From Thiohalomonas sp963783235 (GTDB lineage Bacteria > Pseudomonadota > Gammaproteobacteria > Thiohalomonadales > Thiohalomonadaceae): a stretch of 64,000 nucleotides of DNA. The notes under the pieces were generated by a model, which worked only from the letters and a program-made list of their open reading frames with translations, ran no database searches and had not been told where the DNA came from. The position numbers and the translations under genes are program-made. The first letter of the stretch is position 1. Every line of letters starts with the position of its first letter. Of the stretch, positions 1 to 7,636 are shown in pieces. The stretch lies in NCBI GenBank assembly GCA_963783235.1, contig CAWAMN010000002.1:744001-808000 (forward strand), given 5' to 3'.

Positions 1-59
1 CGCCCGGCATTGGGCTCCGCCGAATGGTCAAATACGGGGATGACAGTTTCGCGTGGCAT
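1..59 (-). CDS. N-terminus of a gene leaving the window, under glycine riboswitch control
   Basis: An ATG at 59-57 on the minus strand opens a frame that stays open to the left edge. The visible product begins MPRETVIPVFDHSAEPNAG. A GGGA element lies about nine bases before the ATG. I do not recognise the protein: it does not look like the start of GcvT, GcvP or an L-serine dehydratase. The riboswitch and terminator immediately upstream imply a role in glycine metabolism or transport, but that is inference from context alone. Confidence 0.55.
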   Translation of the reverse strand, partial: MPRETVIPVFDHSAEPNAG

Positions 60-139
60 CGCTAATGTCCCGAAATTCAAAAGCACTACTGACAGAGTAG
101 ATGGCGCTCTTGTTCACACAGGCGCCAAGCGTCAGGCAT

Positions 140-183
140 AAAAAAAGGGCGACAGAAAACGTTTTTGCGTTTTTCTGTCGCCC
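140..183 (-). terminator. Intrinsic terminator following the glycine riboswitch
   Basis: On the minus strand a stem of 13 pairs (GGGCGACAGAAAA with its complement TTTTCTGTCGCCC) around an 11-base loop is followed directly by seven T residues. It lies between the second aptamer and the start codon at 59, so it is the likely expression platform: glycine binding would decide between termination and readthrough. Confidence 0.85.
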
Positions 184-352
184 CTCTGTCCTTTCACCTG
201 AGAGTTTTCTCTCTCCGTCGGTGGGCGCTTACGCCTCTCTCCAGAGTCGACCAGCCTTCCCGCGGTCCTTCTGCCTGAGCGATTCCGGGCGGGTTGCGCC
301 TTCGGCGGCGGCCATCGAGGCCGAAACCTCTGCCGCGCTCTCCCGCGGGGAG
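184..352 (-). promoter_or_regulatory. Tandem glycine riboswitch (gcvT type)
   Basis: Read on the minus strand, two successive glycine aptamers are recognisable. The first has GGGAGAGCGC, CGCCGAAGGCGCAA and CTCAGGCAGAAGGAC. The second has ACTCTGGAGAGA, CACCGACGG and CTCTCAGGTGAAAGGACAGAG. These are the conserved P1/P3 segments of the gcvT-motif family, in its usual tandem form with a short linker. The element is followed by a strong terminator and then a start codon at 59, so control is probably by transcription attenuation. Confidence 0.93.
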
Positions 353-370
353 CATGGGGTCGAACGGGAG

Positions 371-399
371 ACTATACCGCTTCACTCAGGCTTTTGAAA
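371..399 (-). promoter_or_regulatory. Candidate promoter of the riboswitch transcript
   Basis: A TATAGT hexamer (minus strand, 376-371) lies a few bases upstream of the first aptamer, with a weak -35 candidate TTTCAA at 399-394 and a 17-base spacer. Only the -10 is convincing. Transcription would begin near 364, just before the first P1 stem. Confidence 0.45.
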
Positions 400-893
400 G
401 AAAGAGCCAACCGGCCCGATACTCCCGACCGCTCTCCTATTCCAAGAACGGTCTCTCCCTACCGGTTTTCCAGGAATGGCAGTAGCGGCCCAAAGCTGCC
501 TATCGCCCCAAAGGCCCTCGCACGTTCGCTGATTCCGCAAAAGAGGACATTCAACGCTCCGGCTTGAGGCGACAAAGGAAGCGCGGCCGAATTCTAGCCC
601 TCCGATTTTCACGATGTTCCCGGTTATAGATCCAACCGGAACCACGGGGGACCAAAACTGGAACTTAAAGTTTCGAAGTTGCTTGGATACCTGTCTGCGT
701 ATGCCCTTTGTCGCTCGTATTCGGGCCACCGTTCAATAGAGCACCCCGCGAATATGGGTTGTTACATCGCACTCACCCGACCCGGGTTCATTCACGGGTA
801 AGCGCTCAGAATTCCAACCAACAGGGATAGGGTCGGCTTTCAGCCGCGATAGCGGTGGCCGAGTCTTCGCGGCAAGATGCCGCTCCCACCGGG
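400..893. other. Intergenic region with a REP-like palindrome
   Basis: I see no credible gene here; the open frames are short, lack ribosome sites and look like nothing known. Near its right end (about 834-892) lies a REP-like unit that on the minus strand reads GTGGGAGCGGCATCTTGCCG, with GCGGC/GCCGC as a hairpin, followed by a second small hairpin. It sits just downstream of the stop codon of the P-type ATPase. Confidence 0.5.
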
Positions 894-3626
894 TTAGCGC
901 CCCGTCTCGGCGGTTTGGCGCCGCTGCATGGCCCGGTTCCGCCGCAGCACCATTTTCTCCAGCTCCACCGCCAGAAAGACCAGTGCACCGATACCGATAA
1001 TGCGAACCCAGGCCTCGGGGGCAATGGGGGCGGTGCCGAAGAAGTATTCCAGGGGCGGGAAATAGGTAAACAGCAGCTGCAGCACGATGATGACGGCGAT
1101 GGCCGCGTAGACCGTCGGATTCCCGCTCAGGCCGGAGAGGGTCAGGCTCGGTGCGATCATGTGGCGGGCGCTGAACAGATAGAAGATCTGCCCGACCACC
1201 AGCGTGTTGATCGCCGCCACGCGCGCCGCCTCCAGCGGAACCTCCTGGTGCGATTCCCAGATGAACATCCCCACCGTGCCCGCGACGAGAATGAGTGAGA
1301 CGAAGCCGATGCGCCAGATGAGAAACGCGGACAGCATCGACTCGCCGGGTGCGCGCGGAGGCCGGTGCATGACGTCCCCTTCGGGCGGCTCAAAGGCGAA
1401 GGTCAGGGCCAGGGTGACAGCGGTGACCATGTTGACCCACAGGATCTGTACCGGTGTGATGGGCAGGGTCAGCCCGAAGAGCATGGCGATGATGATGGTG
1501 CCCGCCTGTCCGCCGTTGGTGGGCAGGATGAAGAGGATGGCCTTTTTCAGATTGTCGTGGATGGTTCGCCCCTCCTCCACGGCCCGGGCGATGGAGGCGA
1601 AGTTGTCGTCGGCCAGCACGATCTCCGCCGCCTCCTTGGAGACCTCGGTACCCTTCTCGCCCATCGCCACCCCCACATCGGCCCGCTTGAGGGCCGGGGC
1701 GTCGTTCACGCCATCGCCGGTCATGGCGACGATTTCGCCGTTGGCCTGCAGCGCGCGAACCAGGCGCAGCTTGTGTTCCGGACTGGAGCGGGCGAACACG
1801 TCCACCGTGCGCACCCGCTCCCGCAATGCTTCATCCGAAAGCGCCTCCACCTCCGGCCCGGTCAACGCGCCACGCCCCGAACCGATCCCCAGCCGCTCGC
1901 CGATCGCCCGGGCGGTTGCGGCATGATCCCCGGTGATCATCTTCACCCGCACCCCGGCCCGCTGGCAGGCCTCCACGGCGCGTATCGCCTCCTCCCGGGG
2001 CGGGTCGATGATCCCGACCAGGCCGAGCAGCGTGAAGCCGGCCTCCACGTCGGCGAAGGAAAGCGAGCGGTGCTCCGAGGGCGCCGGCGCAACGGCTACG
2101 GCCAGCACCCGCTGCCCGTCCGCCGCCAGTTTTTCGACCTGGCCGTGCCAAAAATCAAGGCGGATGGGTTCTTGATCGCCCCCGTGCCGGTGGCGGGAGC
2201 ACATGCGGAATACCCGTTCGGGTGCGCCCTTTACATAGATGAAACCGTGGCCGGCATGGTCGTGGTGCAGGGTGGCCATGAAGCCGTTCTGCGACTCGAA
2301 GGGGATGGTATCGGTTCTCGGGAACAGCTCCGCCTCGTGCCGACGATTGAGTCCCGCCTTGGCGGCCAGCACCAGGAGCGCACCCTCGGTCGGATCGCCG
2401 GTGATCCGCCAATGCCCGTCGCGCTCCTCCAGTTCCGCCTCGTTGCAGAGCAATCCCGCCCGCACGAGCTCCTGCAAGTCGGGAAGGGACTCCGACTCCA
2501 CCGGCTCTTCATCATGGGTTATCGAGCCCTCCGGCACGTAGCCGACCCCGGTGACCCCGAGCATTGAATCGGCAAGGGCAACGCGGGTCACGGTCATTTC
2601 GTTGCGGGTGAGCGTGCCGGTCTTGTCGGAGCAGATGGTCGTAACGGACCCGAGCGTCTCCACCGCGGGGAGACGACGAATTATGGCGTTTCGCCGGGCC
2701 ATCCGCTGCACCCCGATCGCCAGGGTGATAGTCAGGATCGCCGGCAACCCTTCGGGGATCGCCGCCACCGCGAGCCCGATGGTGGCCATGAAGATCTCCG
2801 CGGCCGGCGTCTCCTGCACCAGAAACACGAACACAAAGGTCGCCGCCGCGATCACCACAATCGCCAGGCTCAGCCAGCGGCCGAAGGTCGTCATCTGACG
2901 CAGCAACGGCGTGGTCAGCGTCTGCACGCCGGCCAGCATCGCGTTGATGCGCCCCAGCTCGGTCGATGCGCCCGTCCCGACCACCACGCCGGAGCCCTGT
3001 CCGTAGGTCACCAGGGTGCCGGAATAGGCCATTCCGCGCCGGTCCCCCAAGGGGGCCTGTTCGTGCACCGTTTCCGTGCCCTTCTGCGCCGGAACCGATT
3101 CACCGGTCAGGAGCGCCTCGTCAATGCGCAGCTCCTTCGCGCCGAACAGGCGCAGGTCCGCCGGCACCTTGTCACCCGACTGCAGCAGCACCACGTCGCC
3201 CGGCACCAGAGATTCAGCGGGCAGGGTCTGCCGCCTGCCATCGCGGACCACCGTGCAGCGCGGCGCCAACATGCCCCGGATCGCATCCAGGGCCCGCTCC
3301 GCCTTGCCCTCCTGGAGAAAACCGACAGCGGCGTTGATCAGCACCACCGCCGCGATCACACCGCTGTCGATCCAATGGCCGAGTAGAGCGGTCACTACGG
3401 CGGCGAACAGCAGGAGGTAGATAAGGACGTTGTTGAACTGGGAGAGAAAGCGCGCGACCGCACCCCGTTTCGACGGTGGCGGCAATCGGTTGGGTCCGAA
3501 CGACTGGACACGTTGAGCCGCCTCCTCATCGCTCAATCCGCCGTGCCGACTGTCCAGCCGCCGCAAAAGGTCCTCGGCCTCGAGGGCGTGTGGGGACGGG
3601 ATTTGGTTTGACACTTCCTGTGACAT
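894..3626 (-). CDS. P-type cation-transporting ATPase, type II (PacL/Pma-like)
   Basis: A 910-residue membrane pump. The order of motifs is an N-terminal cation ATPase domain, an actuator motif LLTGESVP near residue 175, the phosphorylation motif SDKTGTLT (Asp near 334), and a hinge MTGDGVNDAP. A run of C-terminal membrane helices begins ILPTNGGQAG. This is the type II layout of Ca2+/Mg2+/Na+/H+ pumps; the ion cannot be fixed from sequence. I start at the second Met because GGAG lies six bases before it, while the upstream ATG four codons earlier has no ribosome site. It stands alone, with repeat DNA after its stop and the cassette-like region upstream. Confidence 0.93.
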   Translation of the reverse strand: MSQEVSNQIPSPHALEAEDLLRRLDSRHGGLSDEEAAQRVQSFGPNRLPPPSKRGAVARFLSQFNNVLIYLLLFAAVVTALLGHWIDSGVIAAVVLINAAVGFLQEGKAERALDAIRGMLAPRCTVVRDGRRQTLPAESLVPGDVVLLQSGDKVPADLRLFGAKELRIDEALLTGESVPAQKGTETVHEQAPLGDRRGMAYSGTLVTYGQGSGVVVGTGASTELGRINAMLAGVQTLTTPLLRQMTTFGRWLSLAIVVIAAATFVFVFLVQETPAAEIFMATIGLAVAAIPEGLPAILTITLAIGVQRMARRNAIIRRLPAVETLGSVTTICSDKTGTLTRNEMTVTRVALADSMLGVTGVGYVPEGSITHDEEPVESESLPDLQELVRAGLLCNEAELEERDGHWRITGDPTEGALLVLAAKAGLNRRHEAELFPRTDTIPFESQNGFMATLHHDHAGHGFIYVKGAPERVFRMCSRHRHGGDQEPIRLDFWHGQVEKLAADGQRVLAVAVAPAPSEHRSLSFADVEAGFTLLGLVGIIDPPREEAIRAVEACQRAGVRVKMITGDHAATARAIGERLGIGSGRGALTGPEVEALSDEALRERVRTVDVFARSSPEHKLRLVRALQANGEIVAMTGDGVNDAPALKRADVGVAMGEKGTEVSKEAAEIVLADDNFASIARAVEEGRTIHDNLKKAILFILPTNGGQAGTIIIAMLFGLTLPITPVQILWVNMVTAVTLALTFAFEPPEGDVMHRPPRAPGESMLSAFLIWRIGFVSLILVAGTVGMFIWESHQEVPLEAARVAAINTLVVGQIFYLFSARHMIAPSLTLSGLSGNPTVYAAIAVIIVLQLLFTYFPPLEYFFGTAPIAPEAWVRIIGIGALVFLAVELEKMVLRRNRAMQRRQTAETGR

Positions 3627-3894
3627 GGGCGGCTCCATTTAAACGATAGTTTCGTGTCAAATGCGCCAGGTCGCAAAGATGAGAGCAGCATAGACCACCA
3701 CGCCTGCGACGAATGCGAACGGCCGGAATCTCACGCGAAATACCAGGGCAGGCTCGTTCCTCTTGCATTCCTTTGCATGACTTATTATCCGACGACGGAC
3801 GCTTGAGGTTCGCAATAGCCGATATCAGGAGCGTTTCGCGGGGGTGTGGCTGGCTTGCTAACTGCTCTGCAAATCATCCTTTTCAGGCTGACGT

Positions 3895-4193
3895 TCAGCG
3901 AGGCGCCGGCTCCTCCAGAACAATAGCGCCCAAGGGAAATGAGGCGATGGCGATCCATCGGGGCATCATCGCCAAATCTAACTACTGAAGCGCCTAACAA
4001 GCTCACCCGGAAGATCGGAAAGAAATACTCTCCCGTACCGAAATTCACGCCTACGCCCGACCCCGAACAAAATACCAACGATCCATACCGCCTTATTCGG
4101 AAGCCGTGGAGTTCGCGCACATACAACCGCAGTTACCAGAATAAACGCCGGGACGAGGATTACAGCAGCATATAGCAGGTATTCAATTCCCAT
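3895..4193 (-). pseudogene. Small membrane protein of integron-cassette type, broken by two frameshifts
   Basis: Three frames join into one protein of about 98 residues. Part 1 starts MGIEYLLYAAVILVPAF, a membrane helix. Part 2 contains GVNFGTGEYFFPIF and LLGASVV. Part 3 contains APWIAIASFPLGAIV and stops at 3895. Each join needs one base removed: one at the GGGG/GGG run near 4060, one at the CCCC run near 3950. From memory the layout (WTTG-like motif, LLGA, P-aromatic, FPLGA) resembles small membrane proteins often carried in integron cassettes. An attC-like site lies upstream at 4229-4296, and a TGCTAAC core-like heptamer follows at 3856-3862. From there to the ATPase start at 3626 I see no gene. 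Confidence 0.6.
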
Positions 4194-4228
4194 TTGGTCG
4201 CGTCCCGCCACTTGCCCTTTTCCATAAC

Positions 4229-4296
4229 AGCTAACGCCAGCGCTCAACCTGGGAAGGCGCGACAGCGCCGACGTCGGCTGGAGCGCATGGTTCGAC
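4229..4296 (-). other. attC-like recombination site 3
   Basis: On the minus strand the 68-bp segment begins with a core-like GTCGAAC overlapping the VOC stop codon and ends with GTTAGCT. Between them GCGCTC and GAGCGC pair, with an inner GGCGC/GCGCC hairpin. Outer cores and imperfect inner arms are the attC architecture. The cores deviate from the RYYYAAC/GTTRRRY consensus, so this is the weakest of the three sites. Confidence 0.5.
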
Positions 4297-4682
4297 TAAT
4301 ATGCTTGCTGTTCGATTGTCTTCCGAGCTTTGGGATAACAGACTTCAACAATATTATTGCTCGGCGTGCGAAAGAGGATGGTTCTCCCGCCTCTTTGCTC
4401 TTTGGGCCCTGCAATGACCGGCAAACCGGATCCGTTAATCTTCTTCACCCAACCATCAAACTCCGACTCATGCACACTGAATGCCAGGTGCGCCATTGTA
4501 AATACTGAATTATCGTAATCAGGATTCTCTATCAGACCAATCACCGCGCCCTCTTTCGAGCCGACATACGCCTGTCGAGGAGACTCCCATTGCTGAAGAA
4601 GTTGCAGCCCAAGAAATTCGACGAAAAACTGAATCTCTTTTTCAAGGGAAACGACATTAAGCGCCACATGGTCGATATTCAT
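4296..4682 (-). CDS. VOC (glyoxalase/bleomycin-resistance fold) family protein, cassette gene
   Basis: 128 residues, one VOC domain over its whole length. It opens MNIDHVALNVVSLEKEIQFF, the usual first strand and helix with a metal-ligand-type His, and ends in NNIVEVCYP, the usual last strand with its Glu. VOC proteins are metal-dependent lyases, isomerases, dioxygenases or binding proteins; the substrate is unknown. I start at the second ATG because AGAAGAG lies eight bases before it. The gene is held between two attC-like sites, as expected of an integron cassette, and its stop overlaps the distal one. Confidence 0.85.
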   Translation of the reverse strand: MNIDHVALNVVSLEKEIQFFVEFLGLQLLQQWESPRQAYVGSKEGAVIGLIENPDYDNSVFTMAHLAFSVHESEFDGWVKKINGSGLPVIAGPKEQRGGRTILFRTPSNNIVEVCYPKARKTIEQQAY

Positions 4683-4687
4683 GCACA

Positions 4688-5131
4688 TTACTCTTCTGCC
4701 GAACGTTCAATTTCAGCCCCGGAAGGGCGCGAAGCGGCCTTACGTCGGTGAAGCAAATTGTTAGGTGACGGCTTGTACTCCAAAAACACCAACCATAAAG
4801 ACGCAAAAAGCCCAAACCAGCCAACCTTGGATTGCGTCAAGGCTACCCAAACGGAAAACAAAACGCATACAACCCCGAAAAGGCCTGTCTCTTTCCGCAC
4901 AAGTAGCAAGATCGAAAGAAGCAGAAACGAAATTAATCCCGCGGCTGGAACATAGAAAGCCTGCATTCGGACTTCATCATATTCAGGGGATTGAATTGCA
5001 CTCAATGCCCTGCTCAAGCCCCCAATTTCCAGTTCAGACTGGAGCAGAATCAACGGCACACCAATATAGAAAAGTGCTGAAAGCACCGATAGCCCTGAAA
5101 AAAGGTACGATTGTTTCTTGGTGATTCTCAT
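4688..5131 (-). CDS. Small polytopic membrane protein, cassette gene
   Basis: 147 residues with about four hydrophobic segments (near 9-32, 55-80, 86-105 and 109-120) and a hydrophilic tail. No family recognised. The start MRITKK lies immediately after the attC-like core GTTAAGT, so the gene begins right at the cassette boundary. Its last 20 or so codons run through the next attC-like site (4698-4766), and the stop lies in the start of the next cassette. That tight packing is typical of cassette genes. An ATG 16 codons earlier lies inside the attC arm and is less likely. Confidence 0.75.
   Translation of the reverse strand: MRITKKQSYLFSGLSVLSALFYIGVPLILLQSELEIGGLSRALSAIQSPEYDEVRMQAFYVPAAGLISFLLLSILLLVRKETGLFGVVCVLFSVWVALTQSKVGWFGLFASLWLVFLEYKPSPNNLLHRRKAASRPSGAEIERSAEE
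4698..4766 (-). other. attC-like recombination site 1
   Basis: 69 bp. On the minus strand it starts with the core ACCTAAC and ends with GTTCGGC. Next to the cores, ACAATTT pairs with AAATTG. Further in, TTCACC pairs with GGCTGAA except for one unpaired base, as the extrahelical base of attC sites would be. The centre CCGCTTCGCG is variable. It separates the two best cassette genes. Confidence 0.7.
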
Positions 5132-5133
5132 GC

Positions 5134-5192
5134 ACTTAACGTTCCGGTTCAGGCGCGCGGCTTCATGCGTCGCCTGCAATCAGTAGTTAGGG
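5134..5192 (-). other. attC-like recombination site 2
   Basis: 59 bp. On the minus strand it starts CCCTAAC and ends GTTAAGT, the latter a perfect GTTRRRY core, directly before the ATG of the membrane protein gene. Inner arms CAGGCG and CGCCTG pair perfectly around a variable centre. A further AGCTAAC heptamer at 5208-5214 may mark another, degenerate site. Confidence 0.7.
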
Positions 5193-5827
5193 TACGCTTC
5201 AGCACTGAGCTAACAACTCATGCGCCAGACACTACGGGTAGGCTCCCGCCAACCCGGCTTGATGCTCCTGTGACATTTCAGCTTCCAGAGCGTTTAGCCA
5301 CGCGAGAAGCTCTGAGGCTGAAGACCTTGACCCCATGTGCGATATGCTTCATATCCTGAAAGATATCCGCTTAGCCTCTGAAGTGCGGCATTTACGATTT
5401 GCGAACGCGCCTCGCTTAACCATGTCCTTCAGGGTAGCGAAGATTCTCACTGAGAACCATTGACAGGGGATCTCTGAGAAGTGCTCCGATTGGAAGAATG
5501 ACCGGAAGCAGTCGTTCGGCTCTGGGTTTCAGCGAGTTTAAACGGGTAGTTACCGGGCGAGATGTTCGCCCGAGGGATGGACAGGTTTGAAAAAGGGTCG
5601 CGGTAACCTTTCTTTGCCGCGGCGACTTGCCGATCGTTCCGCTTGTCCCGGCCCTACAGACAACGTCCGTGGCTGGCCGATTCCAGGGTCGGCCGCGCTC
5701 ACCCAAAGCGGACGCCCCCGATAATGGATTGTCCGGCAATGCCGTTCGCCAAGCGCCTCACGCGAACAGTTCCTGGCGCACCGGGACCCGACTGCGCATT
5801 GCTTCACGCACCGGGATTTGCGCGCGA
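5193..5827. other. 635-bp region with no recognisable gene
   Basis: I looked here for an integron integrase and for further cassette genes and found neither. The open frames are short, without ribosome sites and without familiar motifs. One attC-core-like heptamer (AGCTAAC, 5208-5214) is present near its left end. Confidence 0.5.
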
Positions 5828-7369
5828 CTACTCGGCCAGTTCGGCCATCAGCTTGCGGGCATTGGCCAGCTGTTCCTTGGCCAAGTGGTAGTAGCGGGGA
5901 TGGCTGGCGTCACGGAACACCTCCGCAACGGCCTCAAAATCGGAAACCGCCTGGCGGGATATCCCGATATCCCGCGTCCGTTCGGCCAGGCCCCGGCGCG
6001 CATCGCCCAGGTTGGCACGGGTCATGGCCCAGGCGAAGGGCTTGTCCTCGCGGGGCAACTCCTGCAGCGCATTTTCGTAGGCGGTAACGGCCTCGCCCAG
6101 GGAGAGGGTGTCGTTCTCGCGTTCCCCGAGTTTGTGGAGTGCGGCGCCCAGGTTGTTCTGAATCAGTGCCCACTCCGCCGGCCACTGTGCGCGGGTCAAC
6201 TGCGTCAGCGCGCCGCGATAGGCGGAGACCGCTCGCTCCAGCTCCCGCGGGTCGCCGTTCTGCTCGCCACGCACCCGCAGCGCTGAGCCCAGGCTGTTCT
6301 GCGTCCTGGCCCAATCGAGGGGCGCCCGCTCCCGGGTCCACTCCTCCAGCGCCTGCCGGTAGGCGGCGACGGCGCGCGCCACGACGTCGCTGTCGCGCTG
6401 GAGCTGGCCAAGGGTCAATAGCGCCGTGCCCAGATGGTACTGGGTCATTGCCCAGTCCCGGGGTGCCTGTTCCCGGTCGCGCGCCTGAAGCGCACGCTCG
6501 AATTCCGAGACCGCGCGCTCCAGCATGTCCAGGTCCTGTTGGCGTTGGGCAAGGATGCCGAGTGCATTGGCGAGACCGTGCCGGCTCGCAGCCCACTCCG
6601 TGGGCGTCTGTTCACGACTGCGCTCACCCAACGCGCACTCGAACGCCTCCACCGAGCGCATCAACAGATGGGTACCCCGCCCGCGCTGACCGAGGATACC
6701 GAGGGCATTGCCGAGAGCGTGTTGCGTGGCCGACCAATCGGCCGGCCGTTCGGCGCGGGGCGCCAGCGGTAACACGCTGTCCTCATAGAGCTCGACCGCC
6801 TCCCGCAGCGCCTCGTCGTCCCCGTATTCCCGGCCCAACTCATCCAGCACGGCGGCACGCCCGTATTGGAATTGCCACTGTGTCGCCTCATCGAGACCCG
6901 GTGTCTCCGCCACTCGTGCGTACAGCTCAGCGGACTGGCGGTGGAGCTGCGCCGCCGCGGCCACTTCGGCCTGCCCCGCGGCGATTGAGGCGACCCTTTC
7001 GGGCATTGTGGCGCTGTCCTGCAGACAGCGCGCGAGGGCTTCACCGAATGACCGCTCGGCTGTTTCCAGCGAGAAGGCCGGCCCGGCCTGCAGCGCCTCC
7101 CGTGCACGCGCGACCGCAGCGGCGATTTCACCCGTCGGGAGTTCGGCCGCCAGATCGCGAAAAGCGTGGGATCGCACGTTGTCGAGTCGGTGACAGGCCT
7201 GTCGAAGGACACCGGGCAGTTTCTGACGTGTTGCGCCACTGGCGCGGGCGCAAGCCATTAGCGAAGCCAGCTCGAATTGATCGAGCCCCTGCTCCTTCGC
7301 AAGGGCTTCGACCTCGGGGTAATTCTCCGTCGAGCCGGCGGGCGTCCTGGAAACGTTATCATTGAGCAT
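5828..7369 (-). CDS. Tetratricopeptide-repeat protein
   Basis: 513 residues, soluble, no signal peptide. An N-terminal helical region of about 190 residues is followed by at least six repeats of roughly 49 residues, with consensus W-x-x-T-Q-x-x-L-G-x-A-L-x-x-L-G and then A-V-x-A-Y-x-x-A-L. Examples are WAMTQYHLGTALLTLG and WARTQNSLGSALRVRG. Such long-unit TPR arrays serve protein-protein contacts; no enzymatic domain is visible. Start chosen at the fifth codon of the longest frame, where GGTAGG lies five bases upstream. It lies alone between the cassette array and the apr locus, so no partner is suggested. Confidence 0.85.
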   Translation of the reverse strand: MLNDNVSRTPAGSTENYPEVEALAKEQGLDQFELASLMACARASGATRQKLPGVLRQACHRLDNVRSHAFRDLAAELPTGEIAAAVARAREALQAGPAFSLETAERSFGEALARCLQDSATMPERVASIAAGQAEVAAAAQLHRQSAELYARVAETPGLDEATQWQFQYGRAAVLDELGREYGDDEALREAVELYEDSVLPLAPRAERPADWSATQHALGNALGILGQRGRGTHLLMRSVEAFECALGERSREQTPTEWAASRHGLANALGILAQRQQDLDMLERAVSEFERALQARDREQAPRDWAMTQYHLGTALLTLGQLQRDSDVVARAVAAYRQALEEWTRERAPLDWARTQNSLGSALRVRGEQNGDPRELERAVSAYRGALTQLTRAQWPAEWALIQNNLGAALHKLGERENDTLSLGEAVTAYENALQELPREDKPFAWAMTRANLGDARRGLAERTRDIGISRQAVSDFEAVAEVFRDASHPRYYHLAKEQLANARKLMAELAE

Positions 7370-7389
7370 GGTGCCTACCATTATTTAAA

Positions 7390-7486
7390 ACCACGGAGAA
7401 CACGGAGGAAACAATAGAACCACGGGGGACACGGGGAGCACCGGGAATGCGAATGACTCCTCAGTGCACTCCGTGTCCTCTGTGGT
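7390..7486. repeat. CACGGGG-type inverted repeat, copy 1
   Basis: Left arm carries tandem words ACCACGGAGAACACGGAGG and ACCACGGGGGACACGGGG; the right arm reads ACTCCGTGTCCTCTGTGGT. The arms pair into an interrupted hairpin. It lies directly upstream of the TPR gene. Confidence 0.8.
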
Positions 7487-7549
7487 GTTAACTAAATAGA
7501 TGTTCTGAAATGGTATCCATCACTTCCACCTCCGACTTTTGGCCTCCGG

Positions 7550-7608
7550 GTAGGAGCCCCGCGTCGGGGCGATTCCCGAACAATATCGCGGCGACGCGCC
7601 GCTCCTAC
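7550..7608. repeat. REP-like palindrome
   Basis: Two head-to-head units: GTAGGAGCCCCGCGTCGGGG on the left and GACGCGCCGCTCCTAC on the right, each with its own small hairpin, so the ends GTAGGAGC and GCTCCTAC face each other. It lies just beyond the aprA stop codon. Confidence 0.7.
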
Positions 7609-7636
7609 GCGGGGGGTACCCATTGCGAACACCTAT

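Noticed and set aside
382..729. A 115-codon minus-strand frame upstream of the glycine riboswitch
   Set aside because: No recognisable sequence; it would overlap the riboswitch promoter, and codon use looks random.
1365..2567. A 400-codon plus-strand frame opposite the P-type ATPase
   Set aside because: It lies wholly antisense to a clear gene and its His/Gly/Arg-rich product is the usual shadow of such a gene.
3650..3768. A minus-strand hydrophobic stretch ending in FVAGVVVYAALIFATWRI
   Set aside because: It ends in a stop and looks like a membrane helix, but there is no ATG in frame and no ribosome site; it may be a fragment of a lost gene or chance.
3600..5400. tRNA gene or phage attachment site flanking the cassette region
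   Set aside because: I looked for tRNA-like cloverleaf segments and a direct repeat at both edges and saw none.
5416..5807. Minus-strand open frames in the gap upstream of the TPR gene
   Set aside because: No familiar motif, Arg/Pro/Gly-rich as expected of shadow frames in GC-rich DNA, and no ribosome site.
7390..7445. Tandem CACGGGG words as a CRISPR array
   Set aside because: Units are only 9-10 bases, with no unique spacers, and an inverted arm follows; no cas gene is present in the window.
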